Shown here one piece after another: positions 38,100 to 49,505 of a stretch of 64,000 nucleotides of DNA. A program made the translations under genes and the position numbers. Within the stretch, counting starts at the first letter, position 1, and the number at the start of each line of letters is the position of its first letter. The DNA is taken from contig NZ_QBKT01000007.1 in assembly GCF_003054265.1 (NCBI RefSeq), forward strand, positions 220,559 through 284,558, in the 5' to 3' direction. This DNA is from Kordia periserrulae. Lineage in GTDB: Bacteria > Bacteroidota > Bacteroidia > Flavobacteriales > Flavobacteriaceae. Below the pieces are notes generated by a model, which saw only the letters and a list, made by a program, of their open reading frames with translations, ran no database searches and had not been told where the DNA came from.

Positions 38100-40520
38100 C
38101 TAAAAAGTGTAATTAAAACTTAGAATTAAATTTCTTCCAGGCGCAGAAATTCCAGAGGAGTATGTTCGGTAACGCTGATCGGTGATATTTTCAAGTGCAG
38201 CTGTTATATTAATGTTGTCGTTTATTTCAAAATTTGACTTCGCGTTGAAAGTCAACCATGAAGGTGAAAAAGGATTTCCATTTTCATCAATAGCATATAA
38301 ATACGCTTTGCTTCGCTCAGATGGCGCAAGATTCTCAAACGTAATAGAACTGTTGAAATTGGTAAAAACGTCAAATTTAAAACGCTCGTTTTTATAGATA
38401 AAATGTACATTTCCAAAAATAGGCGACACATGTCGTAATGGAACACTTGTTCCATCTGCCTGTTCTTCTTCTCCTCTCGGAATGGTTAAATCGGCCGTAA
38501 TTTGGGTTCGTTTGTCAAACTTCGCTGCAAAGCCAAATTCAAAACCATAGGTATATACTTTTGAGGCGTTTTGAATGGCTTGTACGTTGCTCAATTCCCC
38601 ATTATACATAATTTCTGTTGCGCCATTCAGATTGAAGTCTTTTCGAATAAGTGCATCATCCAACAGGGTGTAAAAAGCGGTAAAATTGATATCAAATCTA
38701 CTTCCTATTTTCTTCTGTATTCCAAATTCGGCACTGTACGCGTGCTCTGGAGCTAGGTTTGGATTGGGTACAATGACAGAACCAGGTTCAGAGTCGAACA
38801 CTTTTCCGATGTCGTCAATATTGGGAGCTCGGAAAGCTGTACCGATATTTGCCGTAATTTGCCATTTGTTTGGCAACCAACTAAAACCAATACTTCCCGT
38901 AAAAGCTCCCGTACTTGTATTGGCTTCTGTAAACGGAAATGGATAGAAAGTTGTATCAAAATCGGCATGTATAAAGATGTGATTGTAACGCAACCCTGAT
39001 TGTAAGGTGAATTTCGGATTCGGTTTGTATTCTAAACTTGCATATGCTGCCATGGATTGCCATGTAGCTCCATCAGGATATCGAGAAGCTGCATCGGTAA
39101 TTTCGTCTGTGGTGATGTTTTTATCGTATCCATCAGAGTGCACTTTGTTGTACACATATTCCAATCCGTAGAAGGTTTTTATTTTGGGATTGAATCGTTT
39201 TTCAAAATCCAAGCTCGATGATATCGCGTCTACTTTTTCTTCTGTTACATTTAGAATAACATCTTGAAAATTTCGGCTGTTTCTGCTTTCTTCAAATCGT
39301 TGGTAGGCATTGGTAAACTTTACATTGTCGTAATAGGTATTGTTCCCTTTTTTTTGGGTTTGAAAGTTTGCCATAAACCAGCGTTGCGGACCGTAATACC
39401 AGTCACCAAAACGAAGTGCTTCGTTGCGATATTGAATTAAACGATCGTATCGAGGATAGTCTGAAGTGGTAGCGTAATGCAGTCCCAAATCAAATTCCCA
39501 AATATCGTCTGAAACCAACTTTGCACGCTGTGTCAAATTGAGTTGACTGTATCCTGTAAATCGCTGATTGAGTGGATTTGAGTTATTAACAACAACATCT
39601 TGTCCATTGATAGACGTCACAAATTCAGGACGCAGATATTCGTCTCTACCATTTTCGCCCATACGCAAATCGTCAAAATCGCTGTAGCTTACACTGGTTA
39701 AAAACGCCCATTTTTTAAGTCCGATATTAATATCAAAATGTCCTGTTTTTTCTCTGTTAGCAGAAGCATAACGCGTATTGGCATTACCTGAAACAAGCGT
39801 TTCTTCACTCCATGAGAGTTTAGGTGTTTTAGTGTAAAAATTCATCACACCACCAATAGCATCACTTCCATAAATGACAGAGCCTGGTCCAAGAATTACT
39901 TCTGTATTTTTTATAGTAAATGGATCAATCGATATCACGTTTTGAATATTTCCACCACGAAATATCGCATTGTTCATTCGTACACCATCTACCGACAGCA
40001 AGAGTCTGTTTGTAGAAAATCCCCTAATCATTGGGCTTCCACCGCCAAGTTGACTTTTTTGGACAAATATTTTCCCGCTTCGTTCTAGTAAATCGGCAGC
40101 GGTTTGTGGAGTCGTATAGACAATTTCTTTACTATCTATACTCACAATTTTTTGAGGAATTTCTTTTTTGTTTTGTTGCCATTTAGATACTGAAATGACG
40201 ATTTTGGACAATTCTGCGGTTTCTTTTACTAGGTAAACAATATTTTTATTTTCGAGAATTTGCTGTTTGGTGTAGCTAACTGGCAAGTAGGAAATGTGGC
40301 GAAATGTAATTTTTTCGTCATCTGCAAAGATAGAAATATCCATTTTCCCTCGCGCATTGGTGATGCCACCTTTAGATTGATTGTCATTGTACACATTAAC
40401 ACTAGAAATATTTCTGTTGTTAACGATGTCTTTTACTTGAATTTCTTGACCAAAAAGAGCTTGCGAAAAAATAAAAGAGATGAATACGACAATACCTTTT
40501 ATTTTATTTGAATACTTCAT
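38100..40520 (-). CDS. TonB-dependent receptor (hemoglobin/siderophore type)
   Basis: I use the ATG at 40520 (MKYSNKIKGIVVFISF), 806 residues, giving a signal peptide ending QALFGQEIQ. A longer frame to 40601 exists but would lie inside recO. It has a carboxypeptidase-regulatory-like N-terminal domain (about 25-100), a plug with GGGSPMIRGFSTNRLLLSV and GPGSVIYGSDAIGGVMNFY, and a 22-strand barrel ending LILSFNYTF. The plug pattern is closest to hemoglobin/transferrin or siderophore receptors, not to SusC. Its start overlaps the end of recO by 17 bp, implying one transcript from porZ through recO. Confidence 0.88.
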   Translation of the reverse strand: MKYSNKIKGIVVFISFIFSQALFGQEIQVKDIVNNRNISSVNVYNDNQSKGGITNARGKMDISIFADDEKITFRHISYLPVSYTKQQILENKNIVYLVKETAELSKIVISVSKWQQNKKEIPQKIVSIDSKEIVYTTPQTAADLLERSGKIFVQKSQLGGGSPMIRGFSTNRLLLSVDGVRMNNAIFRGGNIQNVISIDPFTIKNTEVILGPGSVIYGSDAIGGVMNFYTKTPKLSWSEETLVSGNANTRYASANREKTGHFDINIGLKKWAFLTSVSYSDFDDLRMGENGRDEYLRPEFVTSINGQDVVVNNSNPLNQRFTGYSQLNLTQRAKLVSDDIWEFDLGLHYATTSDYPRYDRLIQYRNEALRFGDWYYGPQRWFMANFQTQKKGNNTYYDNVKFTNAYQRFEESRNSRNFQDVILNVTEEKVDAISSSLDFEKRFNPKIKTFYGLEYVYNKVHSDGYDKNITTDEITDAASRYPDGATWQSMAAYASLEYKPNPKFTLQSGLRYNHIFIHADFDTTFYPFPFTEANTSTGAFTGSIGFSWLPNKWQITANIGTAFRAPNIDDIGKVFDSEPGSVIVPNPNLAPEHAYSAEFGIQKKIGSRFDINFTAFYTLLDDALIRKDFNLNGATEIMYNGELSNVQAIQNASKVYTYGFEFGFAAKFDKRTQITADLTIPRGEEEQADGTSVPLRHVSPIFGNVHFIYKNERFKFDVFTNFNSSITFENLAPSERSKAYLYAIDENGNPFSPSWLTFNAKSNFEINDNINITAALENITDQRYRTYSSGISAPGRNLILSFNYTF

Positions 40521-41223
40521 GTAACACTTCCATTGATTTTGGTTGCCTAAATCCCTGCAAATGTAATTTAAAATATTGAATGAATATTGCAAGGAGTTCA
40601 TTTCTTCTTTCTGAAGACAACTTTATGGTATTTAGTGCATCAAATTTTATGCCTATTAACTGTTTGAAGTATGTTAAATTTTCTCCTGTAATACATTGGT
40701 TCAGCGTGCTGCTATCAAAGAATTGACCTTCTTGCAAGTCAAAGTATGCGCGGTGGATGTTTTTGGTTTCTGGAAAGAAGCCAAAGTACTTGGTTAGATT
40801 GGTTAAAAATACCAAATGAAAGTTAGAAATTTCGTCATTCATATCGAGCCATTGTAGCGCATTTTCGATAAATTCAAAAAGTGCTTCGTTTTTTTCTTCT
40901 TCTTGAATGGAATAGTTTAATATTTCCGATAGAAATAATGCAATAGCACTTTTGGTAACTTGTGTATGAATAGACGCGTATGGATGCACCGTTTTGACAT
41001 CTTTTATGTATTCTAAACTACCTTTGTTTTTGTGATTGGCAACAATTTCAAGCTGCGTCAATGGTTGAAAGTACGCAATTTTTAATTTTCCCTTTTTTGA
41101 TTTGAGAATACCGCGCAGCAAGTAACTTTTAATTCCGTCGGAAGCCGTAAAACATTTGACAATGACGCTGGAATCACCATATTTTATGGCAGCAATGACA
41201 ATGGCTTTAGTTGTGACTAGCAT
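40504..41223 (-). CDS. recO: DNA repair protein RecO
   Basis: A 239-residue recombination mediator of the RecFOR pathway. N-terminal OB fold (LVTTKAIVIAAIKYGDSSVIVKC and GILKSKKGKLKIAYFQPLT) and a helical C-terminal region lacking the four-Cys zinc finger, as is common in Bacteroidota RecO. It lies directly between porZ (stop adjacent to its start) and the TonB receptor, the usual flavobacterial order for porZ and recO. Confidence 0.92.
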   Translation of the reverse strand: MLVTTKAIVIAAIKYGDSSVIVKCFTASDGIKSYLLRGILKSKKGKLKIAYFQPLTQLEIVANHKNKGSLEYIKDVKTVHPYASIHTQVTKSAIALFLSEILNYSIQEEEKNEALFEFIENALQWLDMNDEISNFHLVFLTNLTKYFGFFPETKNIHRAYFDLQEGQFFDSSTLNQCITGENLTYFKQLIGIKFDALNTIKLSSERRNELLAIFIQYFKLHLQGFRQPKSMEVLHEVFK

Positions 41224-43530
41224 TTAGCGAATAATCATCACTTTGGTGACTTTAGTTTCGGTGCCGTCTTCACTAGCAATTAGAATAAGATATACACCTG
41301 ATGCTACTTTGTGTCTGCCAAAAGCTGTGGTATCCCAAAGCAACGTTCCGCCTTCTGTAGTGGCCTCAAACACCAAGTTTCCTTCAATATCTGTAATTTT
41401 TACATTGGCGTTATTGGTGAGCCCAGTAATGGTCAAATCGCCATCATAGCCTGGTCGCACAGGATTTGGATACGCATATACATTTTCCAATGTTTCTTTT
41501 GGTGAAGTTGACGTTCCTTGAAAAGATAATAATCCTTTTGCGGTTGCCATATACACGCGTCCTGTTTCTGCGTCAATTTCTATATTGTTTACCGTGTTTG
41601 TTGGTAATGGCGAATTGTCTTTGGTGAAATGTGCTAAGGTTTCTGTGGCATCGGGCGACATATAGAACACACCTGAAGCCGAAGTCGCAATCCATTTGTT
41701 ATTAGAACCATCTACTTCAATATCAGTTACCGTTTGTTCAAAGAGTAATTCTTTCGGTACGCCGTCTTCATCTACAATGATGATATCATTTGACTGTGGA
41801 TTGCTATCATCAAAAATGCCATCAGCTCCAAAATATACTCGAATTCCTTTCACCGTTCCAATCCACAGATTTCCAGAATTGTCTACACGAACAGCTCGCA
41901 CATCTGTTGTGGGCAGATTTCCAGATTCGTCTTCGTTGATTGCCGTAAAACGAGAACCTGTACTTCGGGTTTCATCAAAAGCTAAGACTCCGTGATTTTG
42001 TGTTGCGATAAATTTAATACCGCCATCACTGATTTCTATTTTTGAGAGTCCATTTTCTCCACCAAAAGGATCGCTTATTGCTTCCGTTATGGAAAAAGAA
42101 TCCCATTGTCCGTTGCTTCGCAAAACTTTGATTCCGTTGTCTACTTTAGAGTTTAACACCCAAAGGTCGCCGTTTTCATCAAATCTTGTTTCTCCAATTC
42201 GTATGTCAATATACGTTGGTACGCCAATGTCTAATGATTCCAATCCGCTGTTGGTGGTGTTTAAAATTTCGACAGGCATATTGTCTTCTACTTTTAAAAT
42301 TCCTGAGAAAAAAGAACTTAGAAAGACTTCACTGGTATTGGACGGATTTACCGTTGCATGCACGATACTTTTTGCGTCAAAATCAGTTGTATACGGAATG
42401 TTTGTCCAAGCCATGTCTTGTAAATGACTTACACCTCTATTGTCTAATGGATATGGATTGTATCCTGCGGTATAATCGCCATACACTACCCATAGTTCGT
42501 TTGGAATTGCTGTAATGGAAAAGGTATTATTTAGCAAAGGACCATCCGGTAATATTTGGTTTGCCGCTAGTGGCATAGAAAATGTTGTTTGTAATATTCC
42601 TTCTTTTTCTGTTCCAACGTATAAGGTTTCTCCTAATAGCAATGCTGCATTAAATTCTAGTGCTGGAAAATCTTCAAAATTTTGAACATTTGCAATTTCA
42701 TTGAGTTGCATGTCGTATATGTGTACTTGCGAATTGTGCACTAAAACCATATAGTTTTCTGCGACTTTTAAATCCTCTATTTGTGTTGCATATTGAGGAA
42801 TTGAAGCAATTACAGAAAAGCTTGTTCCATTATACTGATACATTCTTCTGTTTAAATTTACCGCGTATAATTCCTCACCAAAAGCAGTAATTCCAACCCA
42901 ATTAGAAGTAATGACACGCTCCCATTCTTCGAAATCGATGAGATTGTCATTGTCAATCGTTGCTCTAAATATCCCCACATTTGTAGCTGCATAGATAAAT
43001 TCACCCATAACTGTCGTTTGGCGAACTTCTACCTGACTTCCGTTAGGTCCAATAAAATACGTGTCTCCAAATTCTAAGGCATTGATATCGTAGAGTGAAA
43101 TTCCAAAATCGGTAGATAAGTAAAGTATCCCGTTGTATTCTAAAATATGATTGATGGCTTTTTGGTTTGGCGGAATCGTTGGCTTGTCAACAATATCAAC
43201 CACTTTATTAATTTGTTCCGAAGACGGATCAAAAACTTCTAAAAGTCCATTACCGTAACCGAGTACATATTTGTCAGCAGATTGACTGTAAAAAGCGGTA
43301 CTGATTTCTTCTCCTGAAAGTCCGTTGACCGTTGAAAACTTCGTGATTTCGTTGCTTTGTAAGTCGTACGTAAAGAATGAATTTTCAGAAGCACCATAAA
43401 TTTTATCCGCACTTTGCGATATGTTTACAATTTTGTTATAGGAATAGTGACCTAACCAAGAATTGTTGGCGGATTGACTATATACCGTGACATAACAGAT
43501 AAGTAATAACCAATACAAACGTTTCCTCAT
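41224..43530 (-). CDS. porZ: T9SS attachment-complex protein PorZ
   Basis: A 768-residue protein from the ATG at 43530 (MRKRLYWLLLICY), chosen because it yields a signal peptide ending VYSQS; a longer frame adds 19 basic residues. It contains two beta-propellers (two-component-regulator-propeller type, for example GNLWIGTVKGIRVYFGA and RVYMATAKGLLSFQG) and a C-terminal sorting-like domain (VYAYPNPVRPGYDGDLTIT ... TKVTKVMIIR). Size, domain order and the neighbouring recO match PorZ, which works with PorU, PorV and PorQ at the cell surface to process T9SS substrates and deliver anionic LPS. It helps the T9SS cargos in this window reach the surface. Confidence 0.87.
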   Translation of the reverse strand: MRKRLYWLLLICYVTVYSQSANNSWLGHYSYNKIVNISQSADKIYGASENSFFTYDLQSNEITKFSTVNGLSGEEISTAFYSQSADKYVLGYGNGLLEVFDPSSEQINKVVDIVDKPTIPPNQKAINHILEYNGILYLSTDFGISLYDINALEFGDTYFIGPNGSQVEVRQTTVMGEFIYAATNVGIFRATIDNDNLIDFEEWERVITSNWVGITAFGEELYAVNLNRRMYQYNGTSFSVIASIPQYATQIEDLKVAENYMVLVHNSQVHIYDMQLNEIANVQNFEDFPALEFNAALLLGETLYVGTEKEGILQTTFSMPLAANQILPDGPLLNNTFSITAIPNELWVVYGDYTAGYNPYPLDNRGVSHLQDMAWTNIPYTTDFDAKSIVHATVNPSNTSEVFLSSFFSGILKVEDNMPVEILNTTNSGLESLDIGVPTYIDIRIGETRFDENGDLWVLNSKVDNGIKVLRSNGQWDSFSITEAISDPFGGENGLSKIEISDGGIKFIATQNHGVLAFDETRSTGSRFTAINEDESGNLPTTDVRAVRVDNSGNLWIGTVKGIRVYFGADGIFDDSNPQSNDIIIVDEDGVPKELLFEQTVTDIEVDGSNNKWIATSASGVFYMSPDATETLAHFTKDNSPLPTNTVNNIEIDAETGRVYMATAKGLLSFQGTSTSPKETLENVYAYPNPVRPGYDGDLTITGLTNNANVKITDIEGNLVFEATTEGGTLLWDTTAFGRHKVASGVYLILIASEDGTETKVTKVMIIR

Positions 43531-43673
43531 TCGTCTTTTTTTTATGCGATTTTTATAGAAAGTACCTTTAAATGAATGTGTTATCATGCAAAAAGGCAGC
43601 TCTTATGGTAAATTTTACCAAATATATTTAATAATAACGTAACTAAATTGCTTATCATATATTATTGCATAAA

Positions 43674-43708
43674 AAAAGCTTTCCACATTGAAATTGTAGA
43701 AAGCTTTT
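43674..43708 (-). terminator. terminator of gdhA
   Basis: AAAAGCTTTC pairs with GAAAGCTTTT across a 15-nt loop, with T-run on the minus strand, 20 bp after the gdhA stop. Confidence 0.75.
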
Positions 43709-43728
43709 AGTTGTATTTATTTGATTGT

Positions 43729-45096
<1,368 letters not shown>

Positions 45097-45121
45097 TTAT
45101 TTAAATCATTATTTGACGGTG

Positions 45122-45129
45122 CAAATATA
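45122..45129 (-). promoter_or_regulatory. -7 element TATATTTG of gdhA
   Basis: Minus-strand TATATTTG matches TAnnTTTG, 49 bp upstream of the gdhA ATG; no clear TTG at the expected spacing. Confidence 0.6.
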
Positions 45130-45281
45130 CGTTTAATTAAAAAATAACAGTGTTTTTTTTATAATTTGATAATCTTCAAACGTTTTCGAATAACATACCT
45201 TTAAATCGCCCATTTGTTGTAAGAGTATAATGATAAATGGTAGTTAATCCACTTTTTGTTTTTTTGTTTTGCGGGTTTTTA

Positions 45282-45289
45282 TATATTTG
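45282..45289 (+). promoter_or_regulatory. -7 element TATATTTG of the 45323 gene
   Basis: TATATTTG 33 bp upstream of the ATG; candidate -33 TTGs lie 15 or 23 bp upstream. Confidence 0.6.
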
Positions 45290-45322
45290 CTGTATAGCCT
45301 CATATTAATACTGGTTTATAAC

Positions 45323-46111
45323 ATGTTAAATAGAATCCGCCCTATCTTCCTACTTTTCATGCTTATGTGTGTAGGAACAACCTATGCCCAATTTGGTTTT
45401 TCTCACGAAATCGGATTTATTATTGGCCCTAACGCATTCCAGTCAGATTATGGGGAGCGTAATGACTTTGAAACGAACATTGGAAATGTCGGCGCAGAGT
45501 TCGGTATTGTCCATTATTTAAACTTTTCTTACCGTGCAGAATGTAACTGTTTTACACGATATACCTATTTTAATGACCACTTTAAAGTTCGAAATGAATT
45601 AACGTACACTACCGTTAATTTAGAACACTTTGGACGATATGTTGGAGATGATAAAGTATCTGAAACGGCAAATCAATTACGTGCCATGAGCGGAAATACA
45701 CGCGTGATTAACTTAGGAACGCAATTAGAATATTTTCCAAGAAGTATCCGTGAGTTTGAAAGCGGCGGCTATTTATTAGCACCGTATGCGGCATTGGGAG
45801 CACAATATCATTATTATACACCAACAGTAGAATCTAGTTTAGGACGATTGACAGATCCTGATGTATTGCCAATAAAATATCAAGATGCATACAGAAACGA
45901 ATCGAGTTCTACATGGTCTATTGTTGCCAGCGTGGGAACACGTTACAAACTCACCGAAGTATCTGATTTATTGTTTGACCTACGTTGGAGATATTATTTT
46001 TCAAACTGGGTTGACGGATTGAATCCTGATGAAAATTTATATCCAGAAAACAAAGCAAACGACTGGAGTTTTGTCATTAGTTTTGGATATATTTATTATT
46101 TAGACTTTTAA
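45323..46111 (+). CDS. THC0290_0291 family outer-membrane protein
   Basis: A 262-residue protein from the ATG at 45323 (MLNRIRPIFLLFML), which gives a signal peptide ending GTTYAQ; an upstream ATG at 45269 lies before the promoter box and is unlikely. The mature part begins FGFSHEIGFIIGPNAFQSD and contains SDYGERNDFETN and YFNDHFKVRNELTY, features of the flavobacterial family named THC0290_0291. It ends YIYYLDF, as a beta-barrel would. It has no known function. Its terminator is shared with the convergent metB-like gene. Confidence 0.8.
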   Translation: MLNRIRPIFLLFMLMCVGTTYAQFGFSHEIGFIIGPNAFQSDYGERNDFETNIGNVGAEFGIVHYLNFSYRAECNCFTRYTYFNDHFKVRNELTYTTVNLEHFGRYVGDDKVSETANQLRAMSGNTRVINLGTQLEYFPRSIREFESGGYLLAPYAALGAQYHYYTPTVESSLGRLTDPDVLPIKYQDAYRNESSSTWSIVASVGTRYKLTEVSDLLFDLRWRYYFSNWVDGLNPDENLYPENKANDWSFVISFGYIYYLDF

Positions 46112-46131
46112 AAAACCTTACAATATACATG

Positions 46132-46157
46132 AAAGCCATTCCGTTTAGAATGGCTTT
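46132..46157. terminator. bidirectional terminator
   Basis: AAAGCCATTC pairs perfectly with GAATGGCTTT over a 6-nt loop, between convergent genes. Confidence 0.8.
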
Positions 46158-46180
46158 TGTTTGTGTTTTTATCTAAAATT

Positions 46181-47323
46181 TTATACTGAAAGTGCTTGTT
46201 CTAAATCGGCAATAAGATCTTCTGCATCTTCAATACCAACACTTAAACGAATTAAAGCGTCAACAATACCTACTTTTTCTCTTTCTTCTTTGGGAATGCT
46301 TGCATGCGTCATACTTGCGGGATGACCTGCCAAGGATTCTACACCTCCGAGCGATTCTGCTAGCGTGAATATTTTTAAATTTTCAATAATTTTAATAGCT
46401 TCATCGTAATCATTGCCTTTCGTAACAAACGAAATCATTCCACCAAAACCGTTCATCTGCTTTTTAGCAATATCATGATTGGGATGTGTTTTGAATCCTG
46501 GCCAATACACTTTTGAAATTTTCGGATGATTCGCCAAATATTCAGCAACAGCTTTGCCATTTTCACAATGACGTTGCATGCGAACATGTAAGGTTTTGAT
46601 ACCGCGTAATGCCAAAAAACAATCCATCGGACCGCAAATAGCACCACTTGCATTTTGAATGAAATACAATTTGTTTGCCAACACTTTGTCTTTTACCACC
46701 AACGCGCCCATCACCAAATCGCTGTGTCCGCCAATATATTTGGTAACGGAATGCATCACAATATCAGCTCCTAAATCTAACGGACGTTGCAAATACGGTG
46801 TGGCAAACGTATTGTCAACGGCTAATAATACATTGTGTGTTTTCGCAACCGTAGAAACCGCTTCAATATCAATAATATTCATCATCGGATTGGTAGGCGT
46901 TTCTATCCAAATGAGTTTGGTGTTTGTATTGATAAATTCTTCAATGGTAGCAGCGTTTTCCATATTTACAAAATGAAATTTGATACCGAAATCCTCAAAG
47001 ACTTTTGTGAATAAACGATAGCTTCCGCCATACAAATCGTTCGTAGCAATGACCTCATCACCCGATTTTAAGAGTTTTAAAACTGCATCAATAGCTGCCA
47101 AACCCGAACCAAAAGCCATTGCGTGATTTCCATTTTCCAAACTTGCCAACGCGTTTTCCAATGCCGTTCGCGTCGGATTTTTTGAACGTGCATATTCATA
47201 TCCTTGATGTTTGCCAGGCGAACGTTGTGCAAAGGTTGATGTTTGATAAATGGGCGGCATCACAGCGCCATACGCCTTGTCAGGTTGTTGTCCGCCGTGA
47301 ATGGTTTTGGTATTAAATTTCAT
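46181..47323 (-). CDS. trans-sulfuration enzyme, cystathionine gamma-synthase type
   Basis: A 380-residue PLP enzyme of the Cys/Met metabolism family. The PLP lysine is in MHSVTKYIGGHSDLVMGAL; other family sites are MPPIYQTSTFAQRSPG, YEYARSKNPTRTALE, and GVESLAGHPASMTHASIP near the C-terminus. Members act as cystathionine gamma-synthase, gamma-lyase or beta-lyase; the sequence alone does not separate these, though size and motifs favour MetB. It diverges from the M1 peptidase gene with a 95-bp gap. Confidence 0.9.
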   Translation of the reverse strand: MKFNTKTIHGGQQPDKAYGAVMPPIYQTSTFAQRSPGKHQGYEYARSKNPTRTALENALASLENGNHAMAFGSGLAAIDAVLKLLKSGDEVIATNDLYGGSYRLFTKVFEDFGIKFHFVNMENAATIEEFINTNTKLIWIETPTNPMMNIIDIEAVSTVAKTHNVLLAVDNTFATPYLQRPLDLGADIVMHSVTKYIGGHSDLVMGALVVKDKVLANKLYFIQNASGAICGPMDCFLALRGIKTLHVRMQRHCENGKAVAEYLANHPKISKVYWPGFKTHPNHDIAKKQMNGFGGMISFVTKGNDYDEAIKIIENLKIFTLAESLGGVESLAGHPASMTHASIPKEEREKVGIVDALIRLSVGIEDAEDLIADLEQALSV

Positions 47324-47418
47324 AAATTCGCTTTAAGTTGCTTTACAAATTTACCATTTCATTTATTAGTTTTCAGATTATCAACGTACCTTTAGCAATC
47401 CATAACTTTTTTATTGAA

Positions 47419-49065
47419 ATGATGTATAAACATAACAACTTCTTTACGTATTTATTTTTAGTATGTTTTTTGTGTAGCACGCAAGCATTCAGTCAAAATT
47501 TTACAAAACAAGATACCTTACGCGGCTCCATCACGCCAGAACGCGCTTGGTGGGACTTGACACATTATCACTTAGATATTACGGTGAATCCTTCCGAAAG
47601 AACTATCGCGGGAAGCAATACCATTCAATATAAAGTCCTAACAAACGGACAAAAAACGCTTCAAATTGATTTGCAACCACCATTGCAATTGACAAAAGTG
47701 GTACAAGATGGCGAAGAGCTACAAATTAAACATGATGGAAACGCACATTTTATTCATCTCACAAAAAAACAAGAATTGGGAGAAATAAACAGTATACAAG
47801 TTTTTTATGAAGGAAAACCAAAAGTTGCCAAAAGACCACCTTGGGATGGCGGAATTACCTGGAAAAAAGACGCTAACGGTTTGCCGTTTATTGCTTCTTC
47901 CTGTCAAGGATTGGGCGCAAGCGTTTGGTGGCCGTGTAAAGATCACATGTATGACGAAGTGGATAGCATGAAAATTAGCGTGAATGTGCCTAAGAATTTA
48001 ATGAATGTGTCTAACGGACGCTTGGTGAAGGTTGAAGAAAAAGACAACGATACCAAAACCTTTCATTGGAATGTGGTGAATCCGATTAATAATTATGGTG
48101 TGAATATTAATATTGGCGATTATGTCCATTTTGGCGAAAAATACGAAGGCGAAAATGGCACATTGGACATGGACTATTACGTATTGCGTGATAATTTAGA
48201 CAAAGCCAAAGAACAATTTAAAGATGCTGCGCGTACGATGGAAGCCTTTGAGCATTGGTTTGGACCGTATCCGTTTTATGAAGATAGTTACAAGCTTGTG
48301 GAAGCGCCGTATTTGGGCATGGAACATCAAAGTTCGGTGACGTATGGAAACGGTTATGTGAATGGTTACAGAGGTTTTGATTTGAGCAGAACAGGCTGGG
48401 GAATGAAGTTTGATTTTATCATTGTACACGAATCTGGACACGAATGGTTTGCCAATAATATTACCAATATTGACATTGCTGACATGTGGATTCATGAAAG
48501 TTTTACGGCGTATTCTGAAAATTTATTTTTGGATTATTTCTATGGAAAAAAAGCAAGCTCCGAATATGTCATCGGAACGCGCGGAAGTGTAAGCAATGAC
48601 CGTCCGATTATCGGAATTTATAATGTAAATCATGAAGGTTCGGGCGATATGTATTATAAAGGTGCGAATATGTTGCACACCATTCGTCAATTAATCGACG
48701 ATGACGAAAAATGGCGCAGTATTTTGCGTGGCTTGAATAAAGATTTCTACCATCAAACCGTGAATACACAACAGATTGAAAGTTACATCAGTGAAAAATC
48801 GGGAATTGATTTGTCTTCGGTATTCGATCAATATTTACGCACCACCGACATTCCTGTACTTCGTTATAAAAGAGATGGAAACAAATTTGTGTATCGCTGG
48901 GAAAATGCGGTGGACGATTTTGACATGAAGGTACAAATGGCGCTCAATGGAGAATTGGTTTGGCTGTCGCCAACGACCAAATGGCAAACAAAAAAGCTTG
49001 CTGCAGAAGTTTCTACAGTAGAATTGAATCCGAATTTTTACGTAACGATTGAAGAATCGAAATGA
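47419..49065 (+). CDS. M1 family metallopeptidase
   Basis: A 548-residue secreted zinc aminopeptidase. The ATG at 47419 (MMYKHNNFFTYLFL) gives a signal peptide ending STQAFSQ; an upstream start adds 27 residues but spoils it. The zinc site is VHESGHEWFANN with the third ligand Glu about 19 residues on (IHESFTAYSEN), and the substrate-binding loop reads LGMEHQSS in place of the usual GAMEN. Only the first two M1 domains and a short C-terminal extension are present, as in many flavobacterial secreted forms. Likely involved in peptide degradation in the periplasm or outside the cell. Confidence 0.92.
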   Translation: MMYKHNNFFTYLFLVCFLCSTQAFSQNFTKQDTLRGSITPERAWWDLTHYHLDITVNPSERTIAGSNTIQYKVLTNGQKTLQIDLQPPLQLTKVVQDGEELQIKHDGNAHFIHLTKKQELGEINSIQVFYEGKPKVAKRPPWDGGITWKKDANGLPFIASSCQGLGASVWWPCKDHMYDEVDSMKISVNVPKNLMNVSNGRLVKVEEKDNDTKTFHWNVVNPINNYGVNINIGDYVHFGEKYEGENGTLDMDYYVLRDNLDKAKEQFKDAARTMEAFEHWFGPYPFYEDSYKLVEAPYLGMEHQSSVTYGNGYVNGYRGFDLSRTGWGMKFDFIIVHESGHEWFANNITNIDIADMWIHESFTAYSENLFLDYFYGKKASSEYVIGTRGSVSNDRPIIGIYNVNHEGSGDMYYKGANMLHTIRQLIDDDEKWRSILRGLNKDFYHQTVNTQQIESYISEKSGIDLSSVFDQYLRTTDIPVLRYKRDGNKFVYRWENAVDDFDMKVQMALNGELVWLSPTTKWQTKKLAAEVSTVELNPNFYVTIEESK

Positions 49066-49152
49066 TTTAGGTTTTTTTTTGATTGCTTATAAACGCTTAT
49101 CTTTCAGTTTTTTATAAAAAACTATAGATTCGTCTTTACTTCGTCATGCTGT

Positions 49153-49383
49153 CTATCTGTAATTTCTACCCAAATCTGGACGGTCTTCATAAAAATCTTC
49201 AAAAGTTTTATCCGTGGTATAATCATCTTTTAAGACTTTATATACTGTAAAAATTAAAAGTGCTTGACCAAGTACAACCAAAAAGAATACGAGACCAAAC
49301 GGCATATTCATAGTCGAAAAAATAGTCACAGTAATAAGTATTAGCGTCGTAAGACCTAATAAAAACATTGCATTGATTTTCAT
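49153..49383 (-). CDS. small two-helix membrane protein
   Basis: A 76-residue protein with two transmembrane helices (about 5-25 and 30-49) and an acidic, aromatic C-terminal tail (TFEDFYEDRPDLGRNYR). No family recognised beyond conserved flavobacterial hypotheticals. It is convergent with the M1 peptidase gene. Confidence 0.65.
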   Translation of the reverse strand: MKINAMFLLGLTTLILITVTIFSTMNMPFGLVFFLVVLGQALLIFTVYKVLKDDYTTDKTFEDFYEDRPDLGRNYR

Positions 49384-49476
49384 AATATTTTTTTTGTTTA
49401 CAATTTAATGAAAAATGTTAAACAAAAATAGTATTTAGCTGCTTTATTTTTTGATGCGATGACAAGGGTTTGAAAC

Positions 49477-49500
49477 GTTAGCACGAGCTACAAACTCTTA
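49477..49500. repeat. degenerate copy of the GTTAGC hairpin repeat
   Basis: GTTAGCACGAGCTACAAACTC matches, in broken form, the hairpin element at 50079; together they flank the 49506 gene. Confidence 0.45.
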
Positions 49501-49505
49501 AGCAT

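Noticed and set aside
40520..40601. Longer N-terminus for the TonB receptor at 38100
   Set aside because: The extra residues overlap recO and lack a signal peptide; the ATG at 40520 gives a normal one.
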